This document shows positions 1-6,552 of a DNA stretch of 64,000 nucleotides, piece by piece; the stretch's first letter is position 1; every line of letters starts with the position of its first letter. The stretch comes from Chitinophaga terrae (ex Kim and Jung 2007) (GTDB taxonomy: Bacteria > Bacteroidota > Bacteroidia > Chitinophagales > Chitinophagaceae). Below the pieces are notes generated by a model. The model was not told the DNA's origin and made no database searches. It saw nothing but the letters and a program-made list of their open reading frames with translations. Location of the stretch: the NCBI RefSeq assembly GCF_900107795.1, contig NZ_FNRL01000010.1:151030-215029 (forward strand), in the 5' to 3' direction. Made by a program: the position numbers and the translations under genes.

Positions 1-798
1 GATCTTTCGTTTATGCTGGTACAGGTTACGGATCACACTTTCCGCTTTTTTAAACAGCGTCAGGTACACGGCGGATGCCACCTGCTGTTGCTGGTACCTC
101 CCTTCCTGCGTGTGTCCGCGGCTTGCCGGTACGCATTTCCTTACAAAAGCCTGTACCTCCTGCTCCATGTTGCTGCCGCGCTTTTCAAACTGCTTCTCCA
201 GCGAAACCAGGCAACTCAGGTATAGCTTAATGGTACTTATACAGCAACCTTCAACAGATAAAAAGGAATTCTCGGGATCGTAAAATTTATTGAGCAGGGC
301 AATCTGTTGATCAGATAGTCCCAGCTTCGCTCCATATTTATTTCCTAACCTCCAGTTATATTCTTCCTCGTACAGCGCCAGTTCTGTTTCAGTTACAGTT
401 ATCTCATAATTAATTCTTCCTCCTTCCTGAGAGATATCTATAATGCTATCATCGGCCATTACAGGAATTGAAACCGGCGATATTGCCTGTATTTCCTCTT
501 CCCGCAGCCTGGCCAGATTGCATAGTATTTCGTTGGCGGTATATACAGACAACCGGTCAGATACAAACGGCTCCAGGGTATTTTCGTATAACCAGTTCCG
601 CCACCGCTGCGTTACGGGCAAAGCGGTAGTTGCGCATACACCTGCCAGGATTTCCCTTTGCTGAACAGATAAAGCATCAAAGGCCTGTGACATGGTTTTA
701 AGCAGCCAGTCATTCCCCCGCGCCTGTAACCCGAGATCAAGGCAGTATGTAGTCCATTCCTTCCCAAACATCTGGGTTGTAAACATCGAACCTTCCAT
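1..798 (-). CDS. Hypothetical protein, 3' end beyond window
   Basis: An open frame of 266 codons runs from an ATG at 796-798 to the first base of the window without a stop, so the C-terminus is missing. Two further in-frame Met codons follow within the first ten residues. There is no signal peptide. The protein is acidic to neutral and apparently helical, with a stretch around residues 180-215 (ending KLYLSCLVSLEKQFEKRG) that faintly recalls the helical region next to TerB-type domains, but I cannot assign a family. Codon and base use match the core genome rather than the AT-rich island that starts right upstream. Confidence 0.75.
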   Translation of the reverse strand, partial: MEGSMFTTQMFGKEWTTYCLDLGLQARGNDWLLKTMSQAFDALSVQQREILAGVCATTALPVTQRWRNWLYENTLEPFVSDRLSVYTANEILCNLARLREEEIQAISPVSIPVMADDSIIDISQEGGRINYEITVTETELALYEEEYNWRLGNKYGAKLGLSDQQIALLNKFYDPENSFLSVEGCCISTIKLYLSCLVSLEKQFEKRGSNMEQEVQAFVRKCVPASRGHTQEGRYQQQQVASAVYLTLFKKAESVIRNLYQHKRKI

Positions 799-1141
799 AG
801 GATACGGCTACTTCAAATAATATTTTTCATAATTTATTGAGTAAAAACAAAATGGCATACCGACAATTGATCAGCATATGGGGTTCTTCATAAAAGATCA
901 TGATAACTTTTTTATATTCATTTCAAACAGGATCCAGGTCAACTGCGGGTTTAACTAATGCTTCACAGCTTGTATGAAATGTGCTCTGAAGACACAATAT
1001 AAAAAATAATGGTAACTATATACTAGTTTAACCCATTTTTTAGCTAAAAGTATTTAAATTATAAGGTATTATAAAAACGCAAAAAGGCAAATATCATATG
1101 ATGTTTGCCTTTAAATAAGATCAAAAATTGTTATTGATTTT
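799..1141. other. Intergenic, AT-rich island edge with terminator
   Basis: No gene is seen here. Base composition drops abruptly compared with 1-800, marking the edge of the AT-rich block. A hairpin with 9-bp arms (AAAGGCAAA at 1083-1091, TTTGCCTTT at 1104-1112) is followed on the minus strand by a T-rich tract (to about 1070), a good intrinsic terminator for the GNAT operon that ends at 1142. Confidence 0.6.
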
Positions 1142-1678
1142 TTATGACGTAAGACTTATTAGATCAAAGTACATAAGTTTGGTGTGATTATCAGGTTCTT
1201 TTGCAGGAAAGAATTTAAAACCATTTTGTTCATAGAATTTAGTGGAAACATTGTAAGCGTCAACAGTAATGAATTTACAACCAGTTCGGTTGTTACTAAT
1301 AAAAAGTTGTTTAATATAATCCAAAATGATTTTACCCAGTCCTTCTCCTTGTCTATGTGATGAAACACCCAGCCTCCCTATTTTCATTGCAGGATAACTT
1401 TTAGAAGGTTTACCCTTTCTATTATGCATTTTTCCTTGCACCTTTTTCCATTGATTTTTACTAATTATATCTTGCAATGATATTTTATCATTCAATAAAC
1501 TAAAAAAAGCGATAGTTTCTGTATCGCTTTCAAGTACATAAGTTACAGCAAGTAACTCATTTAAATAGTTCAGAGAATCATTTAAAACAAAATCATTTAG
1601 ATCGTCATCGCCACAATCAAAAGGCTTAATTAAAGAATCAGGAGTTAAACGAACTAACCGGAGATTTGAAAGTTCCAT
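1142..1678 (-). CDS. GNAT N-acetyltransferase, putative toxin
   Basis: A 178-aa single-domain GNAT protein. The acetyl-CoA binding loop is visible as RQGEGLG (about residue 110, preceded by RLGVSSH), and the C-terminal FYEQNGF motif supplies the usual Tyr. The N-terminus with FDCGDDDLNDF is the form seen in many GNAT proteins of toxin-antitoxin type. Its ATG overlaps the stop of the upstream 52-aa gene by one base (TAATG), so the two are translationally coupled. Toxins of the AtaT/TacT group acetylate aminoacyl-tRNA; whether this one does so is inference. It could instead be an ordinary acetyltransferase with a small partner. Confidence 0.85.
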   Translation of the reverse strand: MELSNLRLVRLTPDSLIKPFDCGDDDLNDFVLNDSLNYLNELLAVTYVLESDTETIAFFSLLNDKISLQDIISKNQWKKVQGKMHNRKGKPSKSYPAMKIGRLGVSSHRQGEGLGKIILDYIKQLFISNNRTGCKFITVDAYNVSTKFYEQNGFKFFPAKEPDNHTKLMYFDLISLTS

Positions 1679-1836
1679 TAAAAAGTTGCTATATCTTTAA
1701 GTTTTTCGTAATTCTTCTTGATTTCATTCAAAACCTCTGGACTAGGTTTGACATTTTTAGCCTTATTAATTTCGGCTAAAAATTTGCCAGCATCACGCCC
1801 TTTCAACACAGGCGTTTCTTTAATACGTCGTGCCAT
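1678..1836 (-). CDS. Small basic protein, putative antitoxin partner
   Basis: A 52-aa ORF beginning MARRIKETPVLKG and ending KLKDIATF, directly upstream of the GNAT gene and sharing one base with its start codon. It is Lys-rich and predicted helical, with no visible ribbon-helix-helix signature, so it is not the classical DUF1778 antitoxin. Small proteins with this MARRIKETPVLKG opening are, from memory, common in Bacteroidota before GNAT genes; that recollection is not checked here. A -7 element (TAACTTTG, 1887-1894, minus strand) and palindromes lie upstream. Confidence 0.7.
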   Translation of the reverse strand: MARRIKETPVLKGRDAGKFLAEINKAKNVKPSPEVLNEIKKNYEKLKDIATF

Positions 1837-1867
1837 TTAAATTAAAGATTTTAATGTTAAAAATTAA

Positions 1868-1908
1868 AGGATAATTATCCAATTTGTCAAAGTTACCATT
1901 TTTAAATG
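1868..1908 (-). promoter_or_regulatory. Promoter and palindromes before GNAT pair
   Basis: On the minus strand TAACTTTG (1894-1887) fits the Bacteroidota -7 box TAnnTTTG. A palindrome CCATTT-TT-AAATGG (1895-1908) lies immediately upstream, where a repressor would cover the spacer, and a perfect 12-bp palindrome GGATAATTATCC (1868-1879) lies at the expected transcription start. This is the arrangement expected for autoregulation; no clear -33 TTG was found. Confidence 0.45.
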
Positions 1909-1988
1909 GAAACATAAACTTAAATATAAACAAATACATAAACTTAATTGAATGTATTTTGTATTTTAAATACTTATGTATTTAAGTA

Positions 1989-2210
1989 TTATTTAATTAA
2001 ATCGCTTGCATGAGCTTCTAATCCTTTTGCAATCTTGATAAGAGTAGAGAAGGTAAAATTGAGTTTCCCGGCTTCAAGGGCATGTATTTTAGCATGATCT
2101 ACATCACATATAGCAGCTAATTGACGCAGACTTAACCCCTTAGATTCCCTAAGAGATTTTACACGTTTCCCAATTTCTACAAATACTTTTTTGTCCTCGT
2201 CCGGCAGCAT
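1989..2210 (-). CDS. XRE-family helix-turn-helix regulator
   Basis: A 73-aa protein that is almost entirely one Cro/C1-type HTH domain: VKSLRESKGLSLRQLAAICD then HAKIHALEAGK and FSTLIKIAKGLE. It has no effector domain. It is divergent from the small gene at 2296, with a palindrome between them at 2244-2263 that is its probable operator. A hairpin with 8-bp arms (1969-1976 and 1983-1990) overlaps its stop codon. Expected role: local repressor of the island genes. Confidence 0.9.
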   Translation of the reverse strand: MLPDEDKKVFVEIGKRVKSLRESKGLSLRQLAAICDVDHAKIHALEAGKLNFTFSTLIKIAKGLEAHASDLIK

Positions 2211-2243
2211 AGGCAGAAAATTGTGATAATTTTCTGTCTTAGT

Positions 2244-2263
2244 TGTTGTCTTTTAAGACAACA
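2244..2263. promoter_or_regulatory. Palindromic operator between divergent genes
   Basis: Arms TGTTGTCTT and AAGACAACA, each 9 bp and perfect, are separated by TT. The site lies 33 bases from each of the two divergent start codons (2210 minus, 2296 plus), the natural place for the XRE protein to control both. Confidence 0.55.
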
Positions 2264-2295
2264 TTTGTAATATTGTGCTTTAAACCTCAATATCT

Positions 2296-2463
2296 ATGGC
2301 ACAAACACAAAAATTCAAGGTTATGGTTGTAATAAAAGACAATCACGGCGTATCCCGTACCATTTACCCCATTATAGAAGCTGGCACTGATCTGGAAGCC
2401 AAAAGGATTGCAATAGCCCAATATCCCAATGGCGATGTAAGAACTGTTTCTAAAATCAATTAA
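2296..2463 (+). CDS. Small hypothetical protein (55 aa)
   Basis: A 55-aa ORF, MAQTQKFKVMVVIKD to TVSKIN, with alternating hydrophobic residues suggesting a small beta-rich fold. It ends three bases before the ATG of the 294-aa gene, so the two form one operon opposite the XRE gene. I do not recognise the family. Confidence 0.65.
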   Translation: MAQTQKFKVMVVIKDNHGVSRTIYPIIEAGTDLEAKRIAIAQYPNGDVRTVSKIN

Positions 2464-2466
2464 TCT

Positions 2467-3351
2467 ATGGAGCAGGAATTAATGTTAGAACTGGACTTTG
2501 CAAAGCTAAGTTTGGTAGGAAATCGTTTTGATGAAGCAGAAGAAAAATACAGTTCGATTTTAAAAGCATCCCCGAATAATACCGTTGCGTGGCTAGGTTT
2601 AGGTTTTTCTAAATATGGCCTTTTACTTGAAGGAAGAACAACCTTGATGGAAGTATTCTATTGTTTTGAGAAAGCTAAGTTGACAACAGATGATACTGAA
2701 TTACATCTTTCAATAGAAGAAGCCGTACTAAACAAAAGCATGGAAGTTGTAAAGAATCTTCTTATTGAAGGTAAGACCTTGTTAAAACTAAATGAAGAAG
2801 CTAGTTCACAAATGGCTTTGAACATGGCTGCTGGCGTTGTTTCGGCTATAGCTGGTGGTATTGCAGCGGGTTCAAATAATAAGAGTTCATCACTTTATGG
2901 AAGTTTGACGGCTTTAGGCGGAACAGCAATCTCCTATTCTGGATATAGTAAAGCAAAGAGATTAAAGCTAACAACGGAGGAACAAGTAGAAAGTATTAAA
3001 GATACAGTTAAGCAGATAGGGGAACGTTTGGAAGGCTTTGTTACAGATAAGATTGGAGAGTTGGAATCAGTCAAAGTTATGATTGAGAATATGAAAAGTA
3101 TTACCAAGCCTAGAATACCTGCACCACAACAAATTCATTCTTCTGATTATGTAGGGGATATATCTGATGAAGAAAGAAAATGGTATAATAACCAGTGGAA
3201 TGTTGTATTCTGGATGTTTGCATTCTTTCCTGCTGGTTTATATGGTATTTCGAAGTCTAATCATAAAGGAGGAATAATACTCAAAATATTTCTAGTAATT
3301 GTGGGGCTTATTTTATTAGTAATTTGGGCGGTTTGGGAAGAAGGTAGCTAA
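2467..3351 (+). CDS. TPR-like protein with C-terminal membrane segments
   Basis: 294 aa. Residues about 8-60 look like a tetratricopeptide repeat (NRFDEAEEKYSSILKASPNN, then AWLGLGFSKY). Residues about 118-150 form a Gly/Ala-rich hydrophobic stretch of glycine-zipper type, followed by a helical, probably coiled-coil segment (about 165-215). The C-terminus carries two hydrophobic helices: VVFWMFAFFPAGLYGIS and ILKIFLVIVGLILLVIWAVW. This suggests a membrane protein with a cytoplasmic TPR head. It is co-transcribed with the 55-aa gene. Function unknown; it could belong to a mobile-island stress or defence function, but nothing proves that. Confidence 0.75.
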   Translation: MEQELMLELDFAKLSLVGNRFDEAEEKYSSILKASPNNTVAWLGLGFSKYGLLLEGRTTLMEVFYCFEKAKLTTDDTELHLSIEEAVLNKSMEVVKNLLIEGKTLLKLNEEASSQMALNMAAGVVSAIAGGIAAGSNNKSSSLYGSLTALGGTAISYSGYSKAKRLKLTTEEQVESIKDTVKQIGERLEGFVTDKIGELESVKVMIENMKSITKPRIPAPQQIHSSDYVGDISDEERKWYNNQWNVVFWMFAFFPAGLYGISKSNHKGGIILKIFLVIVGLILLVIWAVWEEGS

Positions 3352-3357
3352 CCTATT

Positions 3358-3388
3358 AAAAGCCGTTAAATTAATAACGGCTTTTTTT
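3358..3388. terminator. Bidirectional intrinsic terminator
   Basis: Perfect 11-bp arms (3358-3368 and 3375-3385) with A-rich 5' and T-rich 3' flanks, right after the 294-aa gene. The right part overlaps the end of the convergent 58-aa gene. Confidence 0.8.
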
Positions 3389-3547
3389 ATTCTTCTTATT
3401 TTCCTTATCTTCTTTAATAGCCTTTTCTACGTCCTCTTTTGGTGCATTGGCTATCTTCTTCATAGCTTCCTCAAACAAGGAGAAATTGTCCTTATTTTCG
3501 CTATTATCGGTATTGGAAGGTTTGGTATGTTTTGATTTGTTAGACAT
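3371..3547 (-). CDS. Small charged hypothetical protein (58 aa)
   Basis: A 58-aa ORF, MSNKSKHTKPSNTDNSEN to ENKKNKKSRY, highly Lys/Asn/Glu-rich with a short helical core (LFEEAMKKIANAPKEDVEKA). Its stop codon lies in the loop of the terminator shared with the convergent 294-aa gene. Small soluble charged proteins of this kind occur in Bacteroidota islands; no function can be given. Confidence 0.55.
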   Translation of the reverse strand: MSNKSKHTKPSNTDNSENKDNFSLFEEAMKKIANAPKEDVEKAIKEDKENKKNKKSRY

Positions 3548-3620
3548 TAAGAATTACCATGAATTTGTTTTATTTTGTAATTTATTGCAATTTACCCATT
3601 TACAACCTTAAATACCCAAA

Positions 3621-3968
3621 ATGGAAAAATTTAACCACCAAAATCATCAACATCTTCTCGATTGTGTTCCCTTAGCCGATCACAAACAGTTTATAATTGG
3701 TTACAATTATATGGTTGATGACCTTAATGAGATAGAATCAGAATATCGTGAAAAATACATCGAACTATATCCCGATTTCAATTTGGATTTAGTTATTTTT
3801 TTCACTTGCAATACACAAACAAGAAAATTGAGATATACTATTGACATTAATCGACATTATTCTTTGATGGACGAAATGGATAAAATTACAATAATCCATG
3901 AATCTGATGCTGTGATTGAACACTACATGGAACCAGAAATTTATAGATATTTAGATGAAAAAGTTTAG
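3621..3968 (+). CDS. Hypothetical protein (115 aa)
   Basis: 115 aa, acidic, soluble, rich in His, Asp and Tyr, starting at ATG 3621 and ending in LDEKV. No signal peptide, membrane segment or known motif was found. Its stop overlaps the stop of the convergent 72-aa gene by four bases. AT-rich codon use matches the island. Confidence 0.6.
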   Translation: MEKFNHQNHQHLLDCVPLADHKQFIIGYNYMVDDLNEIESEYREKYIELYPDFNLDLVIFFTCNTQTRKLRYTIDINRHYSLMDEMDKITIIHESDAVIEHYMEPEIYRYLDEKV

Positions 3969-4183
3969 AGCAATGAAATACTTTTAGTAAGCCCTTTTTC
4001 TTCAGCCTCAAACCAATAATCATCTAAAAAGCGAATAATGTCACGGAGAGTTGTATTATACAAAGTACCTTTATCTGTTTTAATCCATATTTTATTTTGA
4101 TCTGTAGATAACTCGATATTGATAATTTTATCGGGATCACTATTATTTATTGAAATATAAAATTTGCTCTTATCCATTGCCAT
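3965..4183 (-). CDS. Hypothetical protein (72 aa)
   Basis: 72 aa, MAMDKSKFYISINNSD to GLTKSISLL. Alternating beta-like stretches (IINIELSTDQNKIWIKTDKG) are followed by a helix with DIIRFLDDYWFEAEEKG. Not recognised. It converges on the 115-aa gene with a four-base overlap and lies next to the transposase gene in the same strand. Confidence 0.55.
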   Translation of the reverse strand: MAMDKSKFYISINNSDPDKIINIELSTDQNKIWIKTDKGTLYNTTLRDIIRFLDDYWFEAEEKGLTKSISLL

Positions 4184-4253
4184 TACAAGGTTATTTCTCT
4201 TTTAAATAGTGGTAATCCCATAATTTTTTGAATTAAATATTTCAAAGAACCTT

Positions 4254-5216
4254 TTATTGAATTGCAGGTTGATTTTTACTAATCAAATCACTATAAGTTA
4301 ACCTGCAATTCACACTACTTAAACACCCTTCAAACTTATAGCTATTGGGTATATCCCTATTGTTATATCGATAAGAAAATTCATCACAATATCTATGCAA
4401 ATGCTTCCTGCTTAGATAATGATATACCCCAATAATCCCACGCTTAAATAATCCCCAAAAACCTTCCATACTATTTGTGTGAAAAGCACCTCTTACAAAT
4501 TCTTTCCGCTGGTGATCCATCACAATATGAAAGTACTTTTTATCTAACCCATTATATCCGTGCCATTCATCTGATACTATGATTGAGCCTTCTTCAATAT
4601 GTTCCTTTATAGCAGGTTGAATAGATGCTGATGCTGTATCTGGCATAACAACTAATCTCAAATGCCCGCCAGTATGCAGCATTCCTAATACAGGCGTTTT
4701 ATCCTTGAAACTTCTACCTTGCGAATTTGCAACTTTCTTATGTGCATGGCGATTCTTATTCTTTCCTCCAACAAAGGTTTCATCACACTGAATTACTCCA
4801 TCCAGTTTTTTATCAAAGGACTTTATCTTTAAAGCATAACGTATCCTTTGAGCCATAAACCATGCAGTCTTTTGCGTAACTCCTAAACTACTTGCTAACT
4901 GTACTGAACTAATGCCCTTCTTGTGAGTAGTTATCAGGAAAATTGCCATAAACCATTTCTGCAAATGAATAGGGCTATTTTCAAATATAGTTCCCTTAAT
5001 AGCTGAAAACTGTTTGCGACAATCTCCGCATTTATAACGCCTATATTTCCCTTTTAAAGTATAGACATTATTACAGCCACAAAAAACACAATACACACTA
5101 CCATTCCACCGCTTTGATGCCAAGTAATCTAAACATACATTCTTATCCCTGAACGTTTCTGCTATATCCAATAAATTGTTACAGTGCATAACCTCAATTA
5201 AATTCGTTAAAGCCAT
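4254..5216 (-). CDS. IS1595-family transposase (ISXO2-like)
   Basis: 320 aa, full length for the family. The N-terminus has a zinc-ribbon: CVFCGC at about 43-48 and CGDC at about 63-66, followed by KQFSAIKGTIFENS. The DDE-type ISXO2 domain shows the first Asp in CDETFVGGKNKN, the second in IVSDEWHGY, and HTNSMEGFWGLFKRG at the end. Such enzymes move insertion sequences by cut-and-paste. I could not find convincing terminal inverted repeats or a target duplication around it, so either the ends are diverged or the copy is immobilised. It is the only clear mobile gene in the AT-rich island. Confidence 0.93.
   Translation of the reverse strand: MALTNLIEVMHCNNLLDIAETFRDKNVCLDYLASKRWNGSVYCVFCGCNNVYTLKGKYRRYKCGDCRKQFSAIKGTIFENSPIHLQKWFMAIFLITTHKKGISSVQLASSLGVTQKTAWFMAQRIRYALKIKSFDKKLDGVIQCDETFVGGKNKNRHAHKKVANSQGRSFKDKTPVLGMLHTGGHLRLVVMPDTASASIQPAIKEHIEEGSIIVSDEWHGYNGLDKKYFHIVMDHQRKEFVRGAFHTNSMEGFWGLFKRGIIGVYHYLSRKHLHRYCDEFSYRYNNRDIPNSYKFEGCLSSVNCRLTYSDLISKNQPAIQ
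4258..4312. repeat. 13-bp inverted repeat at 3' end of transposase gene
   Basis: TGAATTGCAGGTT (4258-4270) is exactly inverted at 4300-4312, with a 29-base loop, inside the last codons of the transposase. A 12-base word, TTTATTGAATTG, spans the stop codon (4253-4264) and recurs directly at 5297-5308 beyond the other end of the gene. Confidence 0.5.
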
Positions 5217-5303
5217 TCAATGTTTCCCTTCTTAAATATTCAGGGAAAACCATTTTTTCTAGTCTTAGAGCCGATTGTTACACAAATATACGAAAATTTA
5301 TTG

Positions 5304-5342
5304 AATTGACGTATAATTATACGTCAATTATTTATACCTTTG
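5304..5342 (+). promoter_or_regulatory. 26-bp perfect palindrome and promoter of XRE gene
   Basis: Positions 5304-5329 form a perfect 26-bp palindrome centred between 5316 and 5317, with half-site AATTGACGTATAA. Directly downstream, TACCTTTG (5335-5342) fits the -7 box TAnnTTTG. The palindrome therefore covers the -33/spacer region, ideal for autorepression by the XRE protein encoded at 5358. Confidence 0.65.
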
Positions 5343-5357
5343 ACCGAAATTTCAGGT

Positions 5358-5627
5358 ATGAATGATCTACAGGATAAGCAGATTTTAGGCGCTTTAGCTA
5401 CCAAATTTAAGGAGGCCAGAACCAAACAGGGATTAAGTCAAAGGAAACTAGCCCTAATCGCAGGCATGGAATATAATCAGGTACAAAAACTTGAAAAAGG
5501 CGAATCAAACCTTCAAATAACCACAATTATTAGGCTTATGATAGCCTTAAATCTCACTCCTAACGATATTTTGCCTTATGGAAATGAATTAAACTATATT
5601 TGTATTAATGATTCTGCAAATCAGTGA
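5358..5627 (+). CDS. XRE-family transcriptional regulator
   Basis: 89 aa. HTH motif visible as KEARTKQGLSQRKLALIAG then YNQVQKLEKGESN and TIIRLMIALNLTPNDILP, followed by a short tail. I chose ATG 5358 because an in-frame TTG at 5340 lies inside the -7 promoter element. It is divergent from the transposase gene, and a 26-bp palindrome in its promoter suggests negative autoregulation. Confidence 0.9.
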   Translation: MNDLQDKQILGALATKFKEARTKQGLSQRKLALIAGMEYNQVQKLEKGESNLQITTIIRLMIALNLTPNDILPYGNELNYICINDSANQ

Positions 5628-5691
5628 TTCTGGAAGTAGCTGATCAAAATCTAGGTTCGTTAAGCCTTTGTAAATGAAGAAGGCGAAGGCC

Positions 5692-5717
5692 GTGGGGCGT
5701 AAAATCCCACTTTTATT
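5692..5717 (+). terminator. Terminator after XRE gene
   Basis: Hairpin GTGGG (5692-5696) with CCCAC (5706-5710), followed by TTTTATT. It lies about 65 bases past the XRE stop codon. Confidence 0.5.
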
Positions 5718-5718
5718 A

Positions 5719-5829
5719 ATGAAACAAAAAAACAAAAAACCATCAAGGTTTAATGTCATCCTTGATGGTCTTATCAAATTGGTAAGTTTAGCGTCAAAAC
5801 TGAAGGTTCTATATGATTTATTCTTTTAG
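5719..5829 (+). CDS. Possible 36-aa peptide
   Basis: ATG 5719 opens a 36-codon frame, MKQKNKKPSRFNVILDG to KVLYDLFF, basic at the N-terminus and amphipathic after it. It starts right behind the XRE terminator and has an imperfect hairpin with a T-rich tail behind it (about 5836-5870). It may be chance; the overlap with the hairpin at 5739-5769 weakens the case. Confidence 0.25.
   Translation: MKQKNKKPSRFNVILDGLIKLVSLASKLKVLYDLFF
5739..5769 (-). terminator. Minus-strand terminator-like hairpin
   Basis: ACCATCAAGG (5739-5748) pairs with CCTTGATGGT (5760-5769). On the minus strand it is followed by a run of T interrupted only by single G residues (5738 down to about 5722), typical of an intrinsic terminator. 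It lies about 280 bases past the DUF2750 gene. Nothing else is visible in 5830-6046. Confidence 0.5.
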
Positions 5830-6046
5830 AACCTCGTCCAGATGTTTGCAGCATTTGGACTTTATTATTGCAAAGATAACACTTTTTTAAATAGCATAAC
5901 TTCTTATTGTATTTTATCCATATTTAAAATATGAGTTTAACAAGTATATAGTTACCAAAATAATATTAATTAGGGAATAAAGGGAGTAAAAAAATTGATT
6001 ATCAATATAATGCCTTTGGTCTATGATCGCTTGCAATGAAAAAACG

Positions 6047-6436
6047 TCATTTATAATAATCCAGCTCCTTATCCAGGTCTTCCAAAAATTCATCTAACTC
6101 CACCACAAACCCCGCCCTTCCGTTAACAGGGAATACATTCAATAAATAATCATTCTCATTGATCAGGGGAAGAATCCCGGATTCGAACTCGGCTAATGTA
6201 AATGATTGAACTTTGCAGTTTCCCCATTCGCCCACTGCAAACAATTCTGCAAATACCGGTGCACTCCAGACGGGGAAAAGCTGGTGCCCATCGACTTCCG
6301 AAATCTCAAATTCACCATCTTCTGTCAATGTATAGATCACTTCCCCATCAGCTATCCATTTAAGCGCATATTTATATCTTTCAACCGGAGATAACTTTAC
6401 AACATTATCTACTTCTTTCTGCGATACTATTTTCAT
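6047..6436 (-). CDS. DUF2750 domain-containing protein
   Basis: 129 aa. The pattern VERYKYALKWIADGEVIYTL, then HQLFPVWSAPVFAELFA and DYLLNVFPVNGRAGF fits DUF2750, a small soluble domain of unknown function often found in accessory regions and near immunity or stress genes. No signal peptide. It sits at the right border of the AT-rich island and is separated from the SusCD operon by a terminator. Confidence 0.75.
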   Translation of the reverse strand: MKIVSQKEVDNVVKLSPVERYKYALKWIADGEVIYTLTEDGEFEISEVDGHQLFPVWSAPVFAELFAVGEWGNCKVQSFTLAEFESGILPLINENDYLLNVFPVNGRAGFVVELDEFLEDLDKELDYYK

Positions 6437-6512
6437 AAATTATTTATCCTTTGTTAAAATATGCTAACTATTTGCCAGGAAGCAATTTAATCAAAAACAA
6501 CAGACTTCAGAA

Positions 6513-6541
6513 TAAAAAAAGGCCCTACTTGCGTAGAGCCC
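6513..6541 (-). terminator. Terminator of susCD operon
   Basis: On the minus strand GGCTCTAC-GCAA-GTAGGGCC (one G-T pair) is followed by seven T. It starts about a dozen bases after the SusD stop. Confidence 0.8.
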
Positions 6542-6552
6542 TTGCTGGTTTT

